From positions 1 through 36,667 of the forward strand of contig JAFQEZ010000027.1 in assembly GCA_017398805.1 (NCBI GenBank): a stretch of 36,667 nt of DNA, written 5' to 3'. A program made the translations under genes and the position numbers. Position 1 is the stretch's first letter, and the number at the start of each line of letters is the position of its first letter. This stretch comes from Bacteroidaceae bacterium. GTDB taxonomy: Bacteria; Bacteroidota; Bacteroidia; Bacteroidales; Bacteroidaceae. The notes under the pieces were generated by a model. It had not been told where the DNA came from and did not search any database. It saw only the letters and a list, made by a program, of their open reading frames with translations. Positions 1 through 7,760 of this stretch are shown here, piece by piece.

Positions 1-416
1 CGCCGGTACCGCCCCTACGGCGTTGTACTCTTTTGGGCACCCACAAGGGATGCCCCTACGGTATCTGTACTCTGTTATCTGTTCTCTGTACTCTTTCGGG
101 CGGACACGCCGGTACCGCCCCTACGGTGTCTGTACTCTGTTATCTGTTCTCTGTACTCTTTTGGGCACCCACAAGGGATGCCCCTACGGTATCTGTACTC
201 TGTTATCTGTTCTCTGTACTCTTTTGGGCGGACACGCCGGTACCGCCCCTACGGCGTTGTACTCTTTTGGGCACCCACAAGGGATGCCCCTACGGTATCT
301 GTACTCTGTTATCTGTTCTCTGTACTCTTTCGGGCGGACACGCCGGTACCGCCCCTACGGCGTTGTACTCTTTTGGGCACCCACAAGGGATGCCCCTACG
401 GTGTCTGTACTCTTTT
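1..416. repeat. Alternating array of two short palindromic repeats
   Basis: Two GC-rich units alternate B-A-B-A-B-A-B-A. Unit A (27 nt) lies at 35-61, 163-189, 269-295 and 375-401. It folds as GGGCA/TGCCC outside CCC/GGG with an ACAA loop. Unit B (29 nt) lies at 98-126, 226-254 and 332-360, with a truncated copy at 1-20, and has a GGGCGG/CCGCCC stem. Both end in CCCCTACGG. The linkers are either a longer TCTGTACTCTGTTATC-type stretch or a short GTTGTACTCTTTT stretch, and are nearly identical from copy to copy, which excludes a CRISPR array. All three reading frames run open across parts of the array, but only because the period is regular. I see no gene here. The array ends about 36 bp before the ilv promoter and continues past the left edge of the window. 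Confidence 0.9.
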
Positions 417-452
417 ATTGTAAACTATTTTCGCGGTTTTGTGGCGAATTGC

Positions 453-483
453 TTGTATATAACTCAAAAAAGGAGTATTTTTG
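453..483 (+). promoter_or_regulatory. Promoter of the ilv operon (Bacteroidetes type)
   Basis: A -33 element TTG at 453-455 is separated by exactly 20 bp from a -7 element TATTTTTG at 476-483, matching the TTTG / TAnnTTTG consensus of the Bacteroidetes primary sigma factor. Transcription would start near 490. This leaves about 13 nt before the leader peptide and about 146 nt before ilvD. Confidence 0.75.
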
Positions 484-502
484 CAATCCATTTGATTAAA
501 AG

Positions 503-562
503 ATGTACATGCGCAATAGTGTGATTATAGCAATTGGCATTATTATCCAGTCTACTTTTTAG
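503..562 (+). CDS. Ile/Val-rich leader peptide of the ilv attenuator
   Basis: A 19-codon open frame starts about 13 nt after the predicted transcription start and ends in TAG at 560-562. It reads [19 protein letters not shown]: six isoleucines and one valine within nine consecutive codons (521-547), both end products of the downstream operon. A second in-frame ATG at 509 is an alternative start. Together with the hairpins at 565-621, this is the arrangement of a classic amino-acid leader peptide, where ribosome stalling at Ile or Val codons controls read-through into ilvD. The function is inferred from composition and position. The frame is too short for standard gene callers. Confidence 0.75.
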   Translation: MYMRNSVIIAIGIIIQSTF

Positions 563-564
563 GC

Positions 565-621
565 GGGATGGGCGTGCATGTGTTTTAGGTTGCCTTTCTC
601 GATTTGAGAAGGGCGTTTTTT
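565..621 (+). promoter_or_regulatory. Transcription attenuator upstream of ilvD (antiterminator/terminator switch)
   Basis: Two mutually exclusive pairings share the segment 592-600 (GCCTTTCTC). The terminator pairs 592-600 with 606-614. The alternative pairs 565-573 (GGGATGGGC) with 592-600, eight of nine positions pairing with two G-U wobbles. Segment 565-573 begins 3 nt after the leader stop codon. A ribosome that reaches the stop would cover it and allow the terminator to form. A ribosome stalled in the Ile run (up to about 547) would leave it free and allow antitermination. The geometry is seen in the sequence. The mechanism is inferred from known ilv/his/trp attenuators. Confidence 0.7.
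592..621 (+). terminator. Intrinsic terminator inside the ilv leader
   Basis: The stem is GCCTTTCTC (592-600) with GAGAAGGGC (606-614): nine pairs with one G-U and a five-base loop GATTT. A single G follows, then six T residues at 616-621. It lies 14 nt before the ilvD start codon, so it can only act on ilv transcription itself. Confidence 0.8.
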
Positions 622-635
622 GTAAAAGAAGTGAT

Positions 636-2438
636 ATGAAGATAAAGTTGAGAAGTGCCCAATGTACCGAGGGACGCCGCATGGCCGGTGCACGTGCCTT
701 GTGGATTGCAAACGGTATGAAACGTGAGATGTTCGGCAAGCCGATAATTGCTGTTGCGAATTCCTTTACACAGCTTGTGCCGGGGCATACGCATCTGCAT
801 GAGGCTGGTCAGATAGTGAAGGCGGAGATTGAGAAACTCGGTTGCTATGCTGCCGAGTTCAACACGATAGCGATTGATGACGGTATAGCCATGGGGCATG
901 ACGGAATGCTCTATTCGTTGCCTTCGCGCGACATCATTGCCGACAGCGTGGAGTATATGTGCAATGCGCACAAGGTGGATGCTCTTGTGTGTATATCCAA
1001 CTGCGACAAGATTACTCCGGGTATGCTGATGGCGGCCATGCGCCTGAATATACCTACGGTGTTCGTTTCGGGCGGTCCAATGGAGAAGGGTACATGGAAG
1101 AATGAGAACCTGGATTTGGTGGTGGCGATGGTGAAGGCTGCCGACACTACGGTGGGTGACGAGGAACTTGAAGAGATTGAGAGACGTTCATGTCCGGGCT
1201 GCGGATGCTGCTCGGGAATGTTCACTGCTAACTCCATGAACTCGCTGACCGAGGCAATCGGTCTCTCTTTGCCAGGCAACGGTACTATACTTGCAACACA
1301 TGTGAACCGTGTGCAGCTGCTCAAGGATGCAGCAAAGCAGGTGGTTGAGAATGCCATGAGATATTACGGCGAGGGTGATGAAAGCGTACTCCCACGCAGT
1401 ATTGCAACGCGCGAGGCTTTCCTCAATGCCATGACACTCGATATTGCAATGGGTGGTTCAACAAACACTATACTTCACCTCTTGGCGGTTGCTCAGGAGG
1501 CAGGGGTGGATTTCAAGATGGAGGATATCGATGCTCTAAGCCGCAAGGTACCTTGTCTATGCAAGCTTGCCCCTAACGGACAGAAGTATGCGGTGCAGGA
1601 TTGCGGACGTGCAGGCGGTATACTCGGCATTATGGGTGAACTTGCAAAGGGCGGTCTCCTTGATACAACGGTAAAGCGTGTGAACGGTGCGACACTTGCA
1701 TCTGACATTGAGAAATATTCGATAACAGGTGCAACGGTCGACGGTGAGGCAATGAGAATATACAGCACGGCTCCGGCAAACCGTTTCTGTAACAGCATGG
1801 GGGCGCAGGATAGTGTATATGAGACTCTTGACTGTGATAGAGAAAACGGTTGTATCCGATCTCTTGAGAATGCATATACCAAGGATGGCGGTCTTGCGAT
1901 ACTATTCGGCAATATCGCTAAGGACGGTTGTGTGGTCAAGACTGCCGGTGTCGACGAGAGCATATGGCGCTTCAGCGGCAAGGCAAAGGTCTTCGATTCA
2001 CAGGAGGCTGCAGTCGAGGGTATCCTTGGCGGTGCTGTCGAGGCCGGTGATGTGGTCGTGATTGTCTACGAAGGTCCCAAGGGCGGTCCCGGTATGCAGG
2101 AGATGCTCTATCCTACATCATACATAAAGTCACGTCATCTTGGCAAGGAATGTGCGCTAATCACCGACGGACGTTTCAGTGGAGGAACATCGGGCCTCAG
2201 CATAGGACATATATCACCCGAGGCTGCTGCAGGCGGCAATATCGGCAAATTGCGCGACGGTGACATAATAGACATCGATATTCCTGCGCGTTCAATAAAC
2301 GTAAGGCTCAGCGACGAGGAACTTGAAGCACGCGAGATGTTCCCTCTTACACGCGACAGGGTTGTATCAAAGAGCCTCAAGGCGTATGCCAATATGGTAA
2401 GTTCAGCCGATAAGGGCGGTGTGAGGATAATAGAATAA
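636..2438 (+). CDS. ilvD: Dihydroxy-acid dehydratase
   Basis: IlvD dehydrates 2,3-dihydroxy-isovalerate and dihydroxy-methylvalerate to the 2-keto acids, the third common step of valine and isoleucine synthesis, in the cytoplasm with an iron-sulphur cluster. The start at 636 ([10 protein letters not shown]) gives 600 residues, close to the usual 600-616. The open frame extends upstream to 534, but that part overlaps the attenuator. Cluster ligand motifs are present: SNCDKITPG (Cys123) and [17 protein letters not shown] (Cys192), with the DD at 81-82 and the C-terminal [10 protein letters not shown] motif. It is first in the operon, 24 bp before ilvB, and expected to be controlled by the leader attenuator. 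Confidence 0.96.
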   Translation: MKIKLRSAQCTEGRRMAGARALWIANGMKREMFGKPIIAVANSFTQLVPGHTHLHEAGQIVKAEIEKLGCYAAEFNTIAIDDGIAMGHDGMLYSLPSRDIIADSVEYMCNAHKVDALVCISNCDKITPGMLMAAMRLNIPTVFVSGGPMEKGTWKNENLDLVVAMVKAADTTVGDEELEEIERRSCPGCGCCSGMFTANSMNSLTEAIGLSLPGNGTILATHVNRVQLLKDAAKQVVENAMRYYGEGDESVLPRSIATREAFLNAMTLDIAMGGSTNTILHLLAVAQEAGVDFKMEDIDALSRKVPCLCKLAPNGQKYAVQDCGRAGGILGIMGELAKGGLLDTTVKRVNGATLASDIEKYSITGATVDGEAMRIYSTAPANRFCNSMGAQDSVYETLDCDRENGCIRSLENAYTKDGGLAILFGNIAKDGCVVKTAGVDESIWRFSGKAKVFDSQEAAVEGILGGAVEAGDVVVIVYEGPKGGPGMQEMLYPTSYIKSRHLGKECALITDGRFSGGTSGLSIGHISPEAAAGGNIGKLRDGDIIDIDIPARSINVRLSDEELEAREMFPLTRDRVVSKSLKAYANMVSSADKGGVRIIE

Positions 2439-2462
2439 CTGATTCTAAGATAAAACGATACT

Positions 2463-4154
2463 ATGAAAGATAGGATAACAGGTAGCGAGGCGCTTATGCG
2501 CTCGCTTGTGAATGAGGGGGTCGACACGGTCTTCGGTTATCCCGGCGGTTCTATAATGCCGGTATTCGATGCCATGTACGACTACCGTGATGTTTTCCGC
2601 AGTGTGCTTGTGCGCCATGAGCAGGGTGCAGTGCATGCCGCTCAGGGATATGCCCGCAGTTCGGGCAAGGTGGGTCTTTGCATTGTGACAAGCGGTCCGG
2701 GTGCAACCAATACATTGACCGGTATAAGTGATGCCATGCTCGACAGTACTCCGGTTGTGGTTATTGCCGGTCAGGTGGCTTCGGCAGTACTCGGTACGGA
2801 TGCGTTCCAGGAGATTGACTTTGTGGGTATAACACAGCCAATCACAAAATGGAGTTACCAGATACGTCGTGCCGAGGATGTTGCCTGGGCAGTGGCAAGG
2901 GCATTCTACATTGCCGGAACAGGACGTCCCGGTCCGGTAGTGCTCGACTTTACAAAGGATGCGCAGACCGCATTGGTGGATTTTGAGACCGCAAAGGTTG
3001 ACAGCGTGAGAAGTTATATCCCTTATCCCACTCCTTCGCGTAGTGCAATAGAGGAGGCCGCAGCCCTGATAAATGAGGCCAAGCGTCCTTTCGTGCTTGT
3101 CGGGCAGGGTGTAGAGCTGGGCGAGGCGCACGAGGAGCTGAAAGCGTTCATCGAGAAGGGCGATATTCCTGCAGCGCGTACCCTTATGGGTCTTTCGGCA
3201 TTGCCGAGTGACCATCCATTGTGTGTGGGCATGCTCGGTATGCATGGAAATTATGGTCCCAACTACAATACCAACGAGTGTGATTTGCTCATTGCTGTAG
3301 GTATGCGTTTCAGTGACCGCGTGACAGGCAATGTCAAGACCTATGCAAAGCAGGCGAAGGTGATACACATTGATATCGACCATGCCGAAATAAACAAGAA
3401 TGTGCGTGTGGATGTTCCTATTGTAGGAGACTGCAAGGAGGTGCTCCCCATGTTGACCGAACTGATAGATACAGCATTGCATAAGGAGTGGATAGAGAGT
3501 TTCCGCAAGCTGAACGCGATTGAGGATGAGAAGGTGACCGAAAAGGCATTGAACCCGGGCGAAGGAGCGCTTCTCATGGGTGAAGTTGCACGCAAGGTCA
3601 GCGAGGCAACGGGCAACAGCGCGATACTTGTAACAGATGTGGGTCAGAACCAGATGATGTCGGCACGCTATTTCAAGTACACGAAGCCGCATAGCATACT
3701 CACTTCGGGCGGTCTTGGAACGATGGGTTACGGACTGCCGGCTGCCATCGGTGCAAAGATAGCAATGCCGGAACGTGATGTATGTCTCTTTGTGGGTGAC
3801 GGCGGTCTGCAGATGAATATCCAGGAGTTCGGTACTATAATGGAACAGGGGGCTGCCGTGAAGATAATTCTGCTTAACAATAACTATCTCGGCAATGTGC
3901 GCCAGTGGCAGGAGCTCTTCTTCAATCACCGTTATTCGTGGACACCGATGCTTAACCCTGACTATGGTCTTATAGCAAAGGGATACAACATTGCATCACG
4001 TCTGGTGACAGAACGTGCGGAACTCGACGATGCAATCAGGGAGATGCTTGAGACTCCGGGAGCATTCCTGCTGCATGTGGCTGTAAAGGAGGAGGCGAAC
4101 GTGATGCCGATGACTCCGCCGGGAGCAACAGTAAGTGAGATGATTTTTGAATAA
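2463..4154 (+). CDS. ilvB: Acetolactate synthase, large (catalytic) subunit
   Basis: This ThDP- and FAD-dependent enzyme condenses two pyruvates to acetolactate, or pyruvate with 2-ketobutyrate to acetohydroxybutyrate, the committed step of Val/Leu/Ile synthesis. At 563 residues it has the standard length. The catalytic glutamate of the N-terminal ThDP domain lies in RHEQGAVHAA (Glu53), after GYPGGSIMPVFDAM. The ThDP/Mg motif GDGGLQMNIQEF with the following NNNYLG is near residues 440-475. It is followed 6 bp later by the regulatory subunit, as in the bipartite bacterial enzyme. A long open frame on the opposite strand is a shadow of this gene. Confidence 0.96.
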   Translation: MKDRITGSEALMRSLVNEGVDTVFGYPGGSIMPVFDAMYDYRDVFRSVLVRHEQGAVHAAQGYARSSGKVGLCIVTSGPGATNTLTGISDAMLDSTPVVVIAGQVASAVLGTDAFQEIDFVGITQPITKWSYQIRRAEDVAWAVARAFYIAGTGRPGPVVLDFTKDAQTALVDFETAKVDSVRSYIPYPTPSRSAIEEAAALINEAKRPFVLVGQGVELGEAHEELKAFIEKGDIPAARTLMGLSALPSDHPLCVGMLGMHGNYGPNYNTNECDLLIAVGMRFSDRVTGNVKTYAKQAKVIHIDIDHAEINKNVRVDVPIVGDCKEVLPMLTELIDTALHKEWIESFRKLNAIEDEKVTEKALNPGEGALLMGEVARKVSEATGNSAILVTDVGQNQMMSARYFKYTKPHSILTSGGLGTMGYGLPAAIGAKIAMPERDVCLFVGDGGLQMNIQEFGTIMEQGAAVKIILLNNNYLGNVRQWQELFFNHRYSWTPMLNPDYGLIAKGYNIASRLVTERAELDDAIREMLETPGAFLLHVAVKEEANVMPMTPPGATVSEMIFE

Positions 4155-4160
4155 ACGACT

Positions 4161-4709
4161 ATGGAAAAGAGACTATATACCATTATTATATATACCGAGA
4201 ATATCGCCGGTATGCTGAACCAGGTTACAGCCGAGTTCACACGTAGGATGATGAACATCGACACTATCACCGCATCCTCGTCATCGCTTGACGGTGTGCA
4301 CCGCTACACGATATCGCTTTGGGGCGAGGAGGATTCGGTACATAAGGTAACCAAGCGTATCGCAAAGAAAGTGGATGTGCTCAAGGCCGACTACTACACC
4401 GACAACGAAATCTTCTTCCAGGAGGTGGCACTTTACAAGCTATCTACTCCCAAGGTGCTTGCCGACAGTGAGATATCACGTATCATACGCCACAGCACAG
4501 CGCGTGTGATTGAGGTGAACGACAACTATACGGTAGTGGAGATGACGGGACAGACCGATGTCATCGTTTCGCTCTACAACGATTTTGTGGCGCGTGGATG
4601 TATGTTGCAGTTCGTGAAGTCGGGTCGTGTGGCAGTGCCCCGTGCATCACAGGAGAAACTGAGCGAACTTTTGTTCGATGAGGATTATAAGCGACATATA
4701 AAAAAATAA
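4161..4709 (+). CDS. ilvN: Acetolactate synthase, small (regulatory) subunit
   Basis: This is the regulatory partner of IlvB, which activates it and gives feedback inhibition by branched-chain amino acids. At 182 residues it belongs to the longer IlvH-like type. An N-terminal ACT domain (about residues 4-75, YTIIIYTENIAGMLNQVTAEF) is followed by a C-terminal ALS_ss_C domain (about 85-165, with KVLADSEISRIIRHSTARVIEV). It starts 6 bp after ilvB, so the two are probably translationally coupled. The name ilvH would be equally acceptable on length. Many Bacteroides genomes, as I remember them, carry an acyl-ACP thioesterase next; here only 123 bp of non-coding DNA follows. Confidence 0.93.
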   Translation: MEKRLYTIIIYTENIAGMLNQVTAEFTRRMMNIDTITASSSSLDGVHRYTISLWGEEDSVHKVTKRIAKKVDVLKADYYTDNEIFFQEVALYKLSTPKVLADSEISRIIRHSTARVIEVNDNYTVVEMTGQTDVIVSLYNDFVARGCMLQFVKSGRVAVPRASQEKLSELLFDEDYKRHIKK

Positions 4710-4832
4710 CCTGCATCATTTTGTTAAAGGATAAATTGTTATTGTTTGATTATTATAGCTGCTAAAAATGAAGCATCTTATTTTTAAAACGTCACTAAAA
4801 GGAAATCAGTAAAATAAATAAAATACACAATT

Positions 4833-5876
4833 ATGGCAGAAATGAATTTTGGCGGAGTGATTGAGAATGTTACCACTCCCGTAGAGTTTTCACTTGAAAA
4901 GGCACGCGAGGTGCTTAAGAACGAGACAATAGCAGTGCTTGGATATGGTGTACAGGGTCCGGGCCAGTCATGCAATCTCCGTGATAACGGCTTCAATGTG
5001 ATTGTCGGTCAGCGCAAGGGCGCTACATATGACAAGGCGGTTGCCGACGGTTGGGTGCCCGGCGAGACTCTCTTCTCGCTTGAGGAGGCTGCAGAACGTG
5101 GTACTATTGTCTGTATGCTTCTCTCCGATGCTGCTCAGATTGCAGTATGGCCCAAAATCAAGGAATCGCTCACTGCAGGCAAGGCTCTTTACTTCTCGCA
5201 CGGCTTCGGTATCAACTGGAGCGACAGGACCGGTATTGTACCTCCTGCCGATGTTGATGTGATTATGGTTGCTCCAAAGGGATCAGGTACATCACTGCGT
5301 ACAATGTTCCTTGAGGGTCGTGGCGTGAACGCATCATATGCCGTTCATCAGGATGCAACCGGCAAAGCGCTTGAGAGGGTGCTTGCACTCGGTATCGGTA
5401 TAGGTTCGGGTTATATGTTCGAGACTACATTCGAACGCGAGGCTGTATCGGACCTCACTGGCGAGCGCGGTTCACTTATGGGTGCAATCCAGGGACTCTT
5501 TCTTGCACAGTATGAGGTGCTCCGCGAGAACGGTCATACACCGTCAGAGGCTTTCAATGAGACTGTAGAGGAACTTACACAGTCGCTCATGCCTCTCTTC
5601 TCGGCAAAGGGTATGGACTGGATGTATGCGAATTGCTCTACAACAGCGCAGCGTGGTGCATTGGATTGGATGACTCCTTTCCATGACGCCATAAAGCCTG
5701 TAATGTACAAGCTCTATGACTCTGTAAAGAGCGGTAACGAGGCACAGATATCAATCGACTCAAACTCTCAGCCCGACTATCGCGAGAAACTCAACGAGGA
5801 ACTCAAGGCACTCCGCGAGAGCGAGATGTGGCGCACTGCAGAGGTTGTACGCCGCCTGCGCCCGGAGAATAATTGA
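4833..5876 (+). CDS. ilvC: Ketol-acid reductoisomerase (NADP+)
   Basis: IlvC performs the Mg-dependent alkyl shift and NADPH reduction of acetolactate or acetohydroxybutyrate, the step between IlvBN and IlvD. At 347 residues, with the Rossmann motif GYGVQGPGQSCNLRDNG near residues 37-53, it is a class I enzyme of the variant seen in Bacteroidetes and yeast mitochondria. Mg-site acidic residues are in DLTGERGSLMGAIQG and the C-terminal knotted domain. It lies 123 bp after ilvN, in AT-rich DNA with no clear hairpin. It may be read through from the operon or have its own weak promoter: TATTTTTA at 4779-4786 is a possible -7, but no -33 is at the right distance. Confidence 0.96.
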   Translation: MAEMNFGGVIENVTTPVEFSLEKAREVLKNETIAVLGYGVQGPGQSCNLRDNGFNVIVGQRKGATYDKAVADGWVPGETLFSLEEAAERGTIVCMLLSDAAQIAVWPKIKESLTAGKALYFSHGFGINWSDRTGIVPPADVDVIMVAPKGSGTSLRTMFLEGRGVNASYAVHQDATGKALERVLALGIGIGSGYMFETTFEREAVSDLTGERGSLMGAIQGLFLAQYEVLRENGHTPSEAFNETVEELTQSLMPLFSAKGMDWMYANCSTTAQRGALDWMTPFHDAIKPVMYKLYDSVKSGNEAQISIDSNSQPDYREKLNEELKALRESEMWRTAEVVRRLRPENN

Positions 5877-5952
5877 AAGTGGAAAGTGGAAAGTTGAATG
5901 TTTAAAGTTGAATGTTTAAAGTGGAAAGTTGAAAGTTTAAAGTGGAAAGTTG
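5877..5952. repeat. Intergenic GGAAAGTTGAA-type low-complexity repeat
   Basis: Immediately after the ilvC stop, the sequence repeats short words such as GAAAGTGGAAAGTT and GAATGTTTAAAGT several times in imperfect tandem. A related complementary stretch (TTTCCGTTTTCCGTTTTCAACTT) follows at 5989-6011. A similar GGAAATCTGAAAAC repeat lies at 31273-31345. No gene is supported in 5877-6176, which holds this repeat, a terminator hairpin and a promoter. Confidence 0.75.
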
Positions 5953-6022
5953 CTTGCAACTTAGATGACATCCGCAGCAAACACAAACTTTCCGTTTTCC
6001 GTTTTCAACTTAATAACATGGT

Positions 6023-6060
6023 CTCTAAAGCTGCCTTCTGCAGGGGCTTTAGAGGCTTTT
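6023..6060 (+). terminator. Probable terminator of the ilv operon
   Basis: A nine-bp perfect stem, CTCTAAAGC (6023-6031) with GCTTTAGAG (6046-6054), has a 14-nt loop and is followed by GCTTTT. The T-run is short, so efficiency is uncertain. It lies 147 bp after ilvC and before the next promoter. Confidence 0.5.
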
Positions 6061-6137
6061 GTATTAGATATTGCGACAATAGGGATTTTCCCCTCTTTTA
6101 ATAGGAAATTTCCCTTTTTATGGTGTAATTCCAACTG

Positions 6138-6145
6138 TATTTTTG
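6138..6145 (+). promoter_or_regulatory. Putative -7 element for the 6177 gene
   Basis: TATTTTTG at 6138-6145 matches the TAnnTTTG -7 consensus and would start transcription near 6152, 25 nt before the ATG at 6177. No TTG or TTTG is found 19-21 bp upstream, only a run of T, so the -33 element is weak or absent. Confidence 0.45.
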
Positions 6146-6176
6146 TAGCGAGTTAATAACCCAAACACTAAGAGTT

Positions 6177-7691
6177 ATGAAAGCGGTGAATTTTTTCAGA
6201 CAGTTTGAAAGCATGTCAGTCGGGATGACAGGCAACGCTTTCCGCAAGGCAAATGCGGTTCTTTTGCTCTCTTTACTGGCTTTCCCTTTTGCGGCTGAGG
6301 CTCAGGTAGATGATGTCTACTTCGTTCCAAAGAAAGAGAAGGAGAAGGTGCTTGTTGTAAAGAGTGTAACCGAAAAGTATGTTGTCGAGGATGATGCGAC
6401 ACTCCGTGATGTCGATGAGTATAACAGACGATCTGTAGGTTATACCGATGACCCGGAACTCTACATCGAGGAGAACCTGACCGAAGAGTATGCAGTGGAT
6501 GATTATGAGGATTATGACTATTCTACAAGAATAATCCGTTTCCGTAATCCCAACAGGGCTATAGCCAGTACAATCTATTGGGACTTGAATTATGGTTGCG
6601 GTCTTAGCGACTGGATGGTTGTAGACAATGGTTACAGCATTGACATATATCCTACAGTAAATAATCCTCTATTCATACTTGATGCTTCTTCATATGTGTG
6701 GAACTCTTTGACATATTACAACTGGAGAACATGGTACAACAGATTTTATTGGGATTACAGACCATATTGGGCATGGAACTATCCACACTACCACAGTTGC
6801 TATGACCCTTGGCATTATGGCTACGGATACTATCACCACCACTATTATGGATCACACTATGATAAATACTACAGTTCTTTGTACCGTCCACGCAGAGACC
6901 GTGCATATATACCTTCAAATGGTTCTGTAAGCGGTGGTAGGAGAACCCTGAAGGATAACAAACCATATGCAAATACGGGTGGCAGAGGCGACCGTGGCGG
7001 CAACAAGAACCGTTTTGACAATGACAAGAGAGGTGGTGTTGATTTGAGAGGTGTCAACAAGAAGAACAACAGGAACGACAAGGTTGCCGTGAACCAGGAT
7101 AAGAACAAGAACGGTAAGGGTGAAAGTAATGGCAGAGTGAACCTGCGCGGAACAAACAATGACCGCAATAAGGTGAATGCCGGAACTCAGAATGGCCGTA
7201 CCAAGGAGATACGTATCGGTAACCGTTCAAATAACGGAAATGAGAGAAGGAATCAGCAGGTGCGCCAGACAGAAAACAACAACAGGACACGTGGCATTAC
7301 TGTTGGCGGTAACAATGGTGGCAGAGTACGTGGAAACAACCAGTCTTCCGGCAGTCAGAACCGCAACACGGTAAACCGTAGAACTCCATCTGCAAACGGC
7401 GGTTACAATCGTCCCAGCAGTACAAGTGTGACAAAGTCACGCAATACACGAGGAACTGAATCGGGTTACAGCAGTGGCAGTACACGCAGTTCACGCTCAA
7501 GCTATAGCAGCGGCAGTTCACGCAGTTCGCGTAGTTCAGGCTCAAGCTACAGCAGTGGCAGTTCACGCAGTTCTCGTAGTTCAGGATCAAGCTACAGTAG
7601 CGGCAGCAACTCACGCAGTTCCGGCGGCTTCAGCGGAGGCGGTAGTTCTCGCAGCTCAGGCGGCGGAGGCGGTGGCGGACGCAGAAGATGA
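6177..7691 (+). CDS. Secreted low-complexity protein, Tyr/Trp/His-rich with Ser/Arg/Gly repeats
   Basis: Function unknown. The 504-residue protein has a hydrophobic export signal (NAVLLLSLLAFPFAAEA, ending near residue 43), so it should be exported. Residues about 100-240 are unusually rich in Tyr, Trp and His, with clusters such as NWRTWYNRFYWDYRPYWAW and HGYGYYHHHYYG. Residues about 250-420 are rich in Asn, Arg and Gly with RGNN and NRN runs. Residues about 425-495 are near-perfect repeats of GSSYSSGSSRSSRSS, and the end is Gly-rich followed by RRR. ATG starts 36 and 48 nt downstream are alternatives. The gene precedes an outer-membrane beta-barrel gene by 69 bp. The basic, repetitive tail suggests surface or nucleic-acid/polysaccharide association; that is only a guess. 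Confidence 0.8.
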   Translation: MKAVNFFRQFESMSVGMTGNAFRKANAVLLLSLLAFPFAAEAQVDDVYFVPKKEKEKVLVVKSVTEKYVVEDDATLRDVDEYNRRSVGYTDDPELYIEENLTEEYAVDDYEDYDYSTRIIRFRNPNRAIASTIYWDLNYGCGLSDWMVVDNGYSIDIYPTVNNPLFILDASSYVWNSLTYYNWRTWYNRFYWDYRPYWAWNYPHYHSCYDPWHYGYGYYHHHYYGSHYDKYYSSLYRPRRDRAYIPSNGSVSGGRRTLKDNKPYANTGGRGDRGGNKNRFDNDKRGGVDLRGVNKKNNRNDKVAVNQDKNKNGKGESNGRVNLRGTNNDRNKVNAGTQNGRTKEIRIGNRSNNGNERRNQQVRQTENNNRTRGITVGGNNGGRVRGNNQSSGSQNRNTVNRRTPSANGGYNRPSSTSVTKSRNTRGTESGYSSGSTRSSRSSYSSGSSRSSRSSGSSYSSGSSRSSRSSGSSYSSGSNSRSSGGFSGGGSSRSSGGGGGGGRRR

Positions 7692-7760
7692 TGACTTTCC
7701 CGTTAGTGTATGGTGTTAATACAAGAATCTGTTAGAATTTTATTGAAAAACATTACAGTT

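Noticed and set aside
1-416. Possible CRISPR array
   Set aside because: The stretches between units are copies of each other, not unique spacers, and two repeat types alternate.
23-524. Overlapping open frames of 81-163 codons across the first 500 bp
   Set aside because: They are translations of the palindrome array; the frames stay open only because the repeat period keeps them open, and they run into the ilv promoter and leader.
534-635. Upstream extension of ilvD
   Set aside because: It would read through the attenuator hairpins, and the family N-terminus begins at 636 ([10 protein letters not shown]).
2445-3929. 494-codon minus-strand frame
   Set aside because: It lies entirely antisense to ilvB, which has clear catalytic motifs; its Cys/His/Thr-rich composition is typical of a shadow frame.
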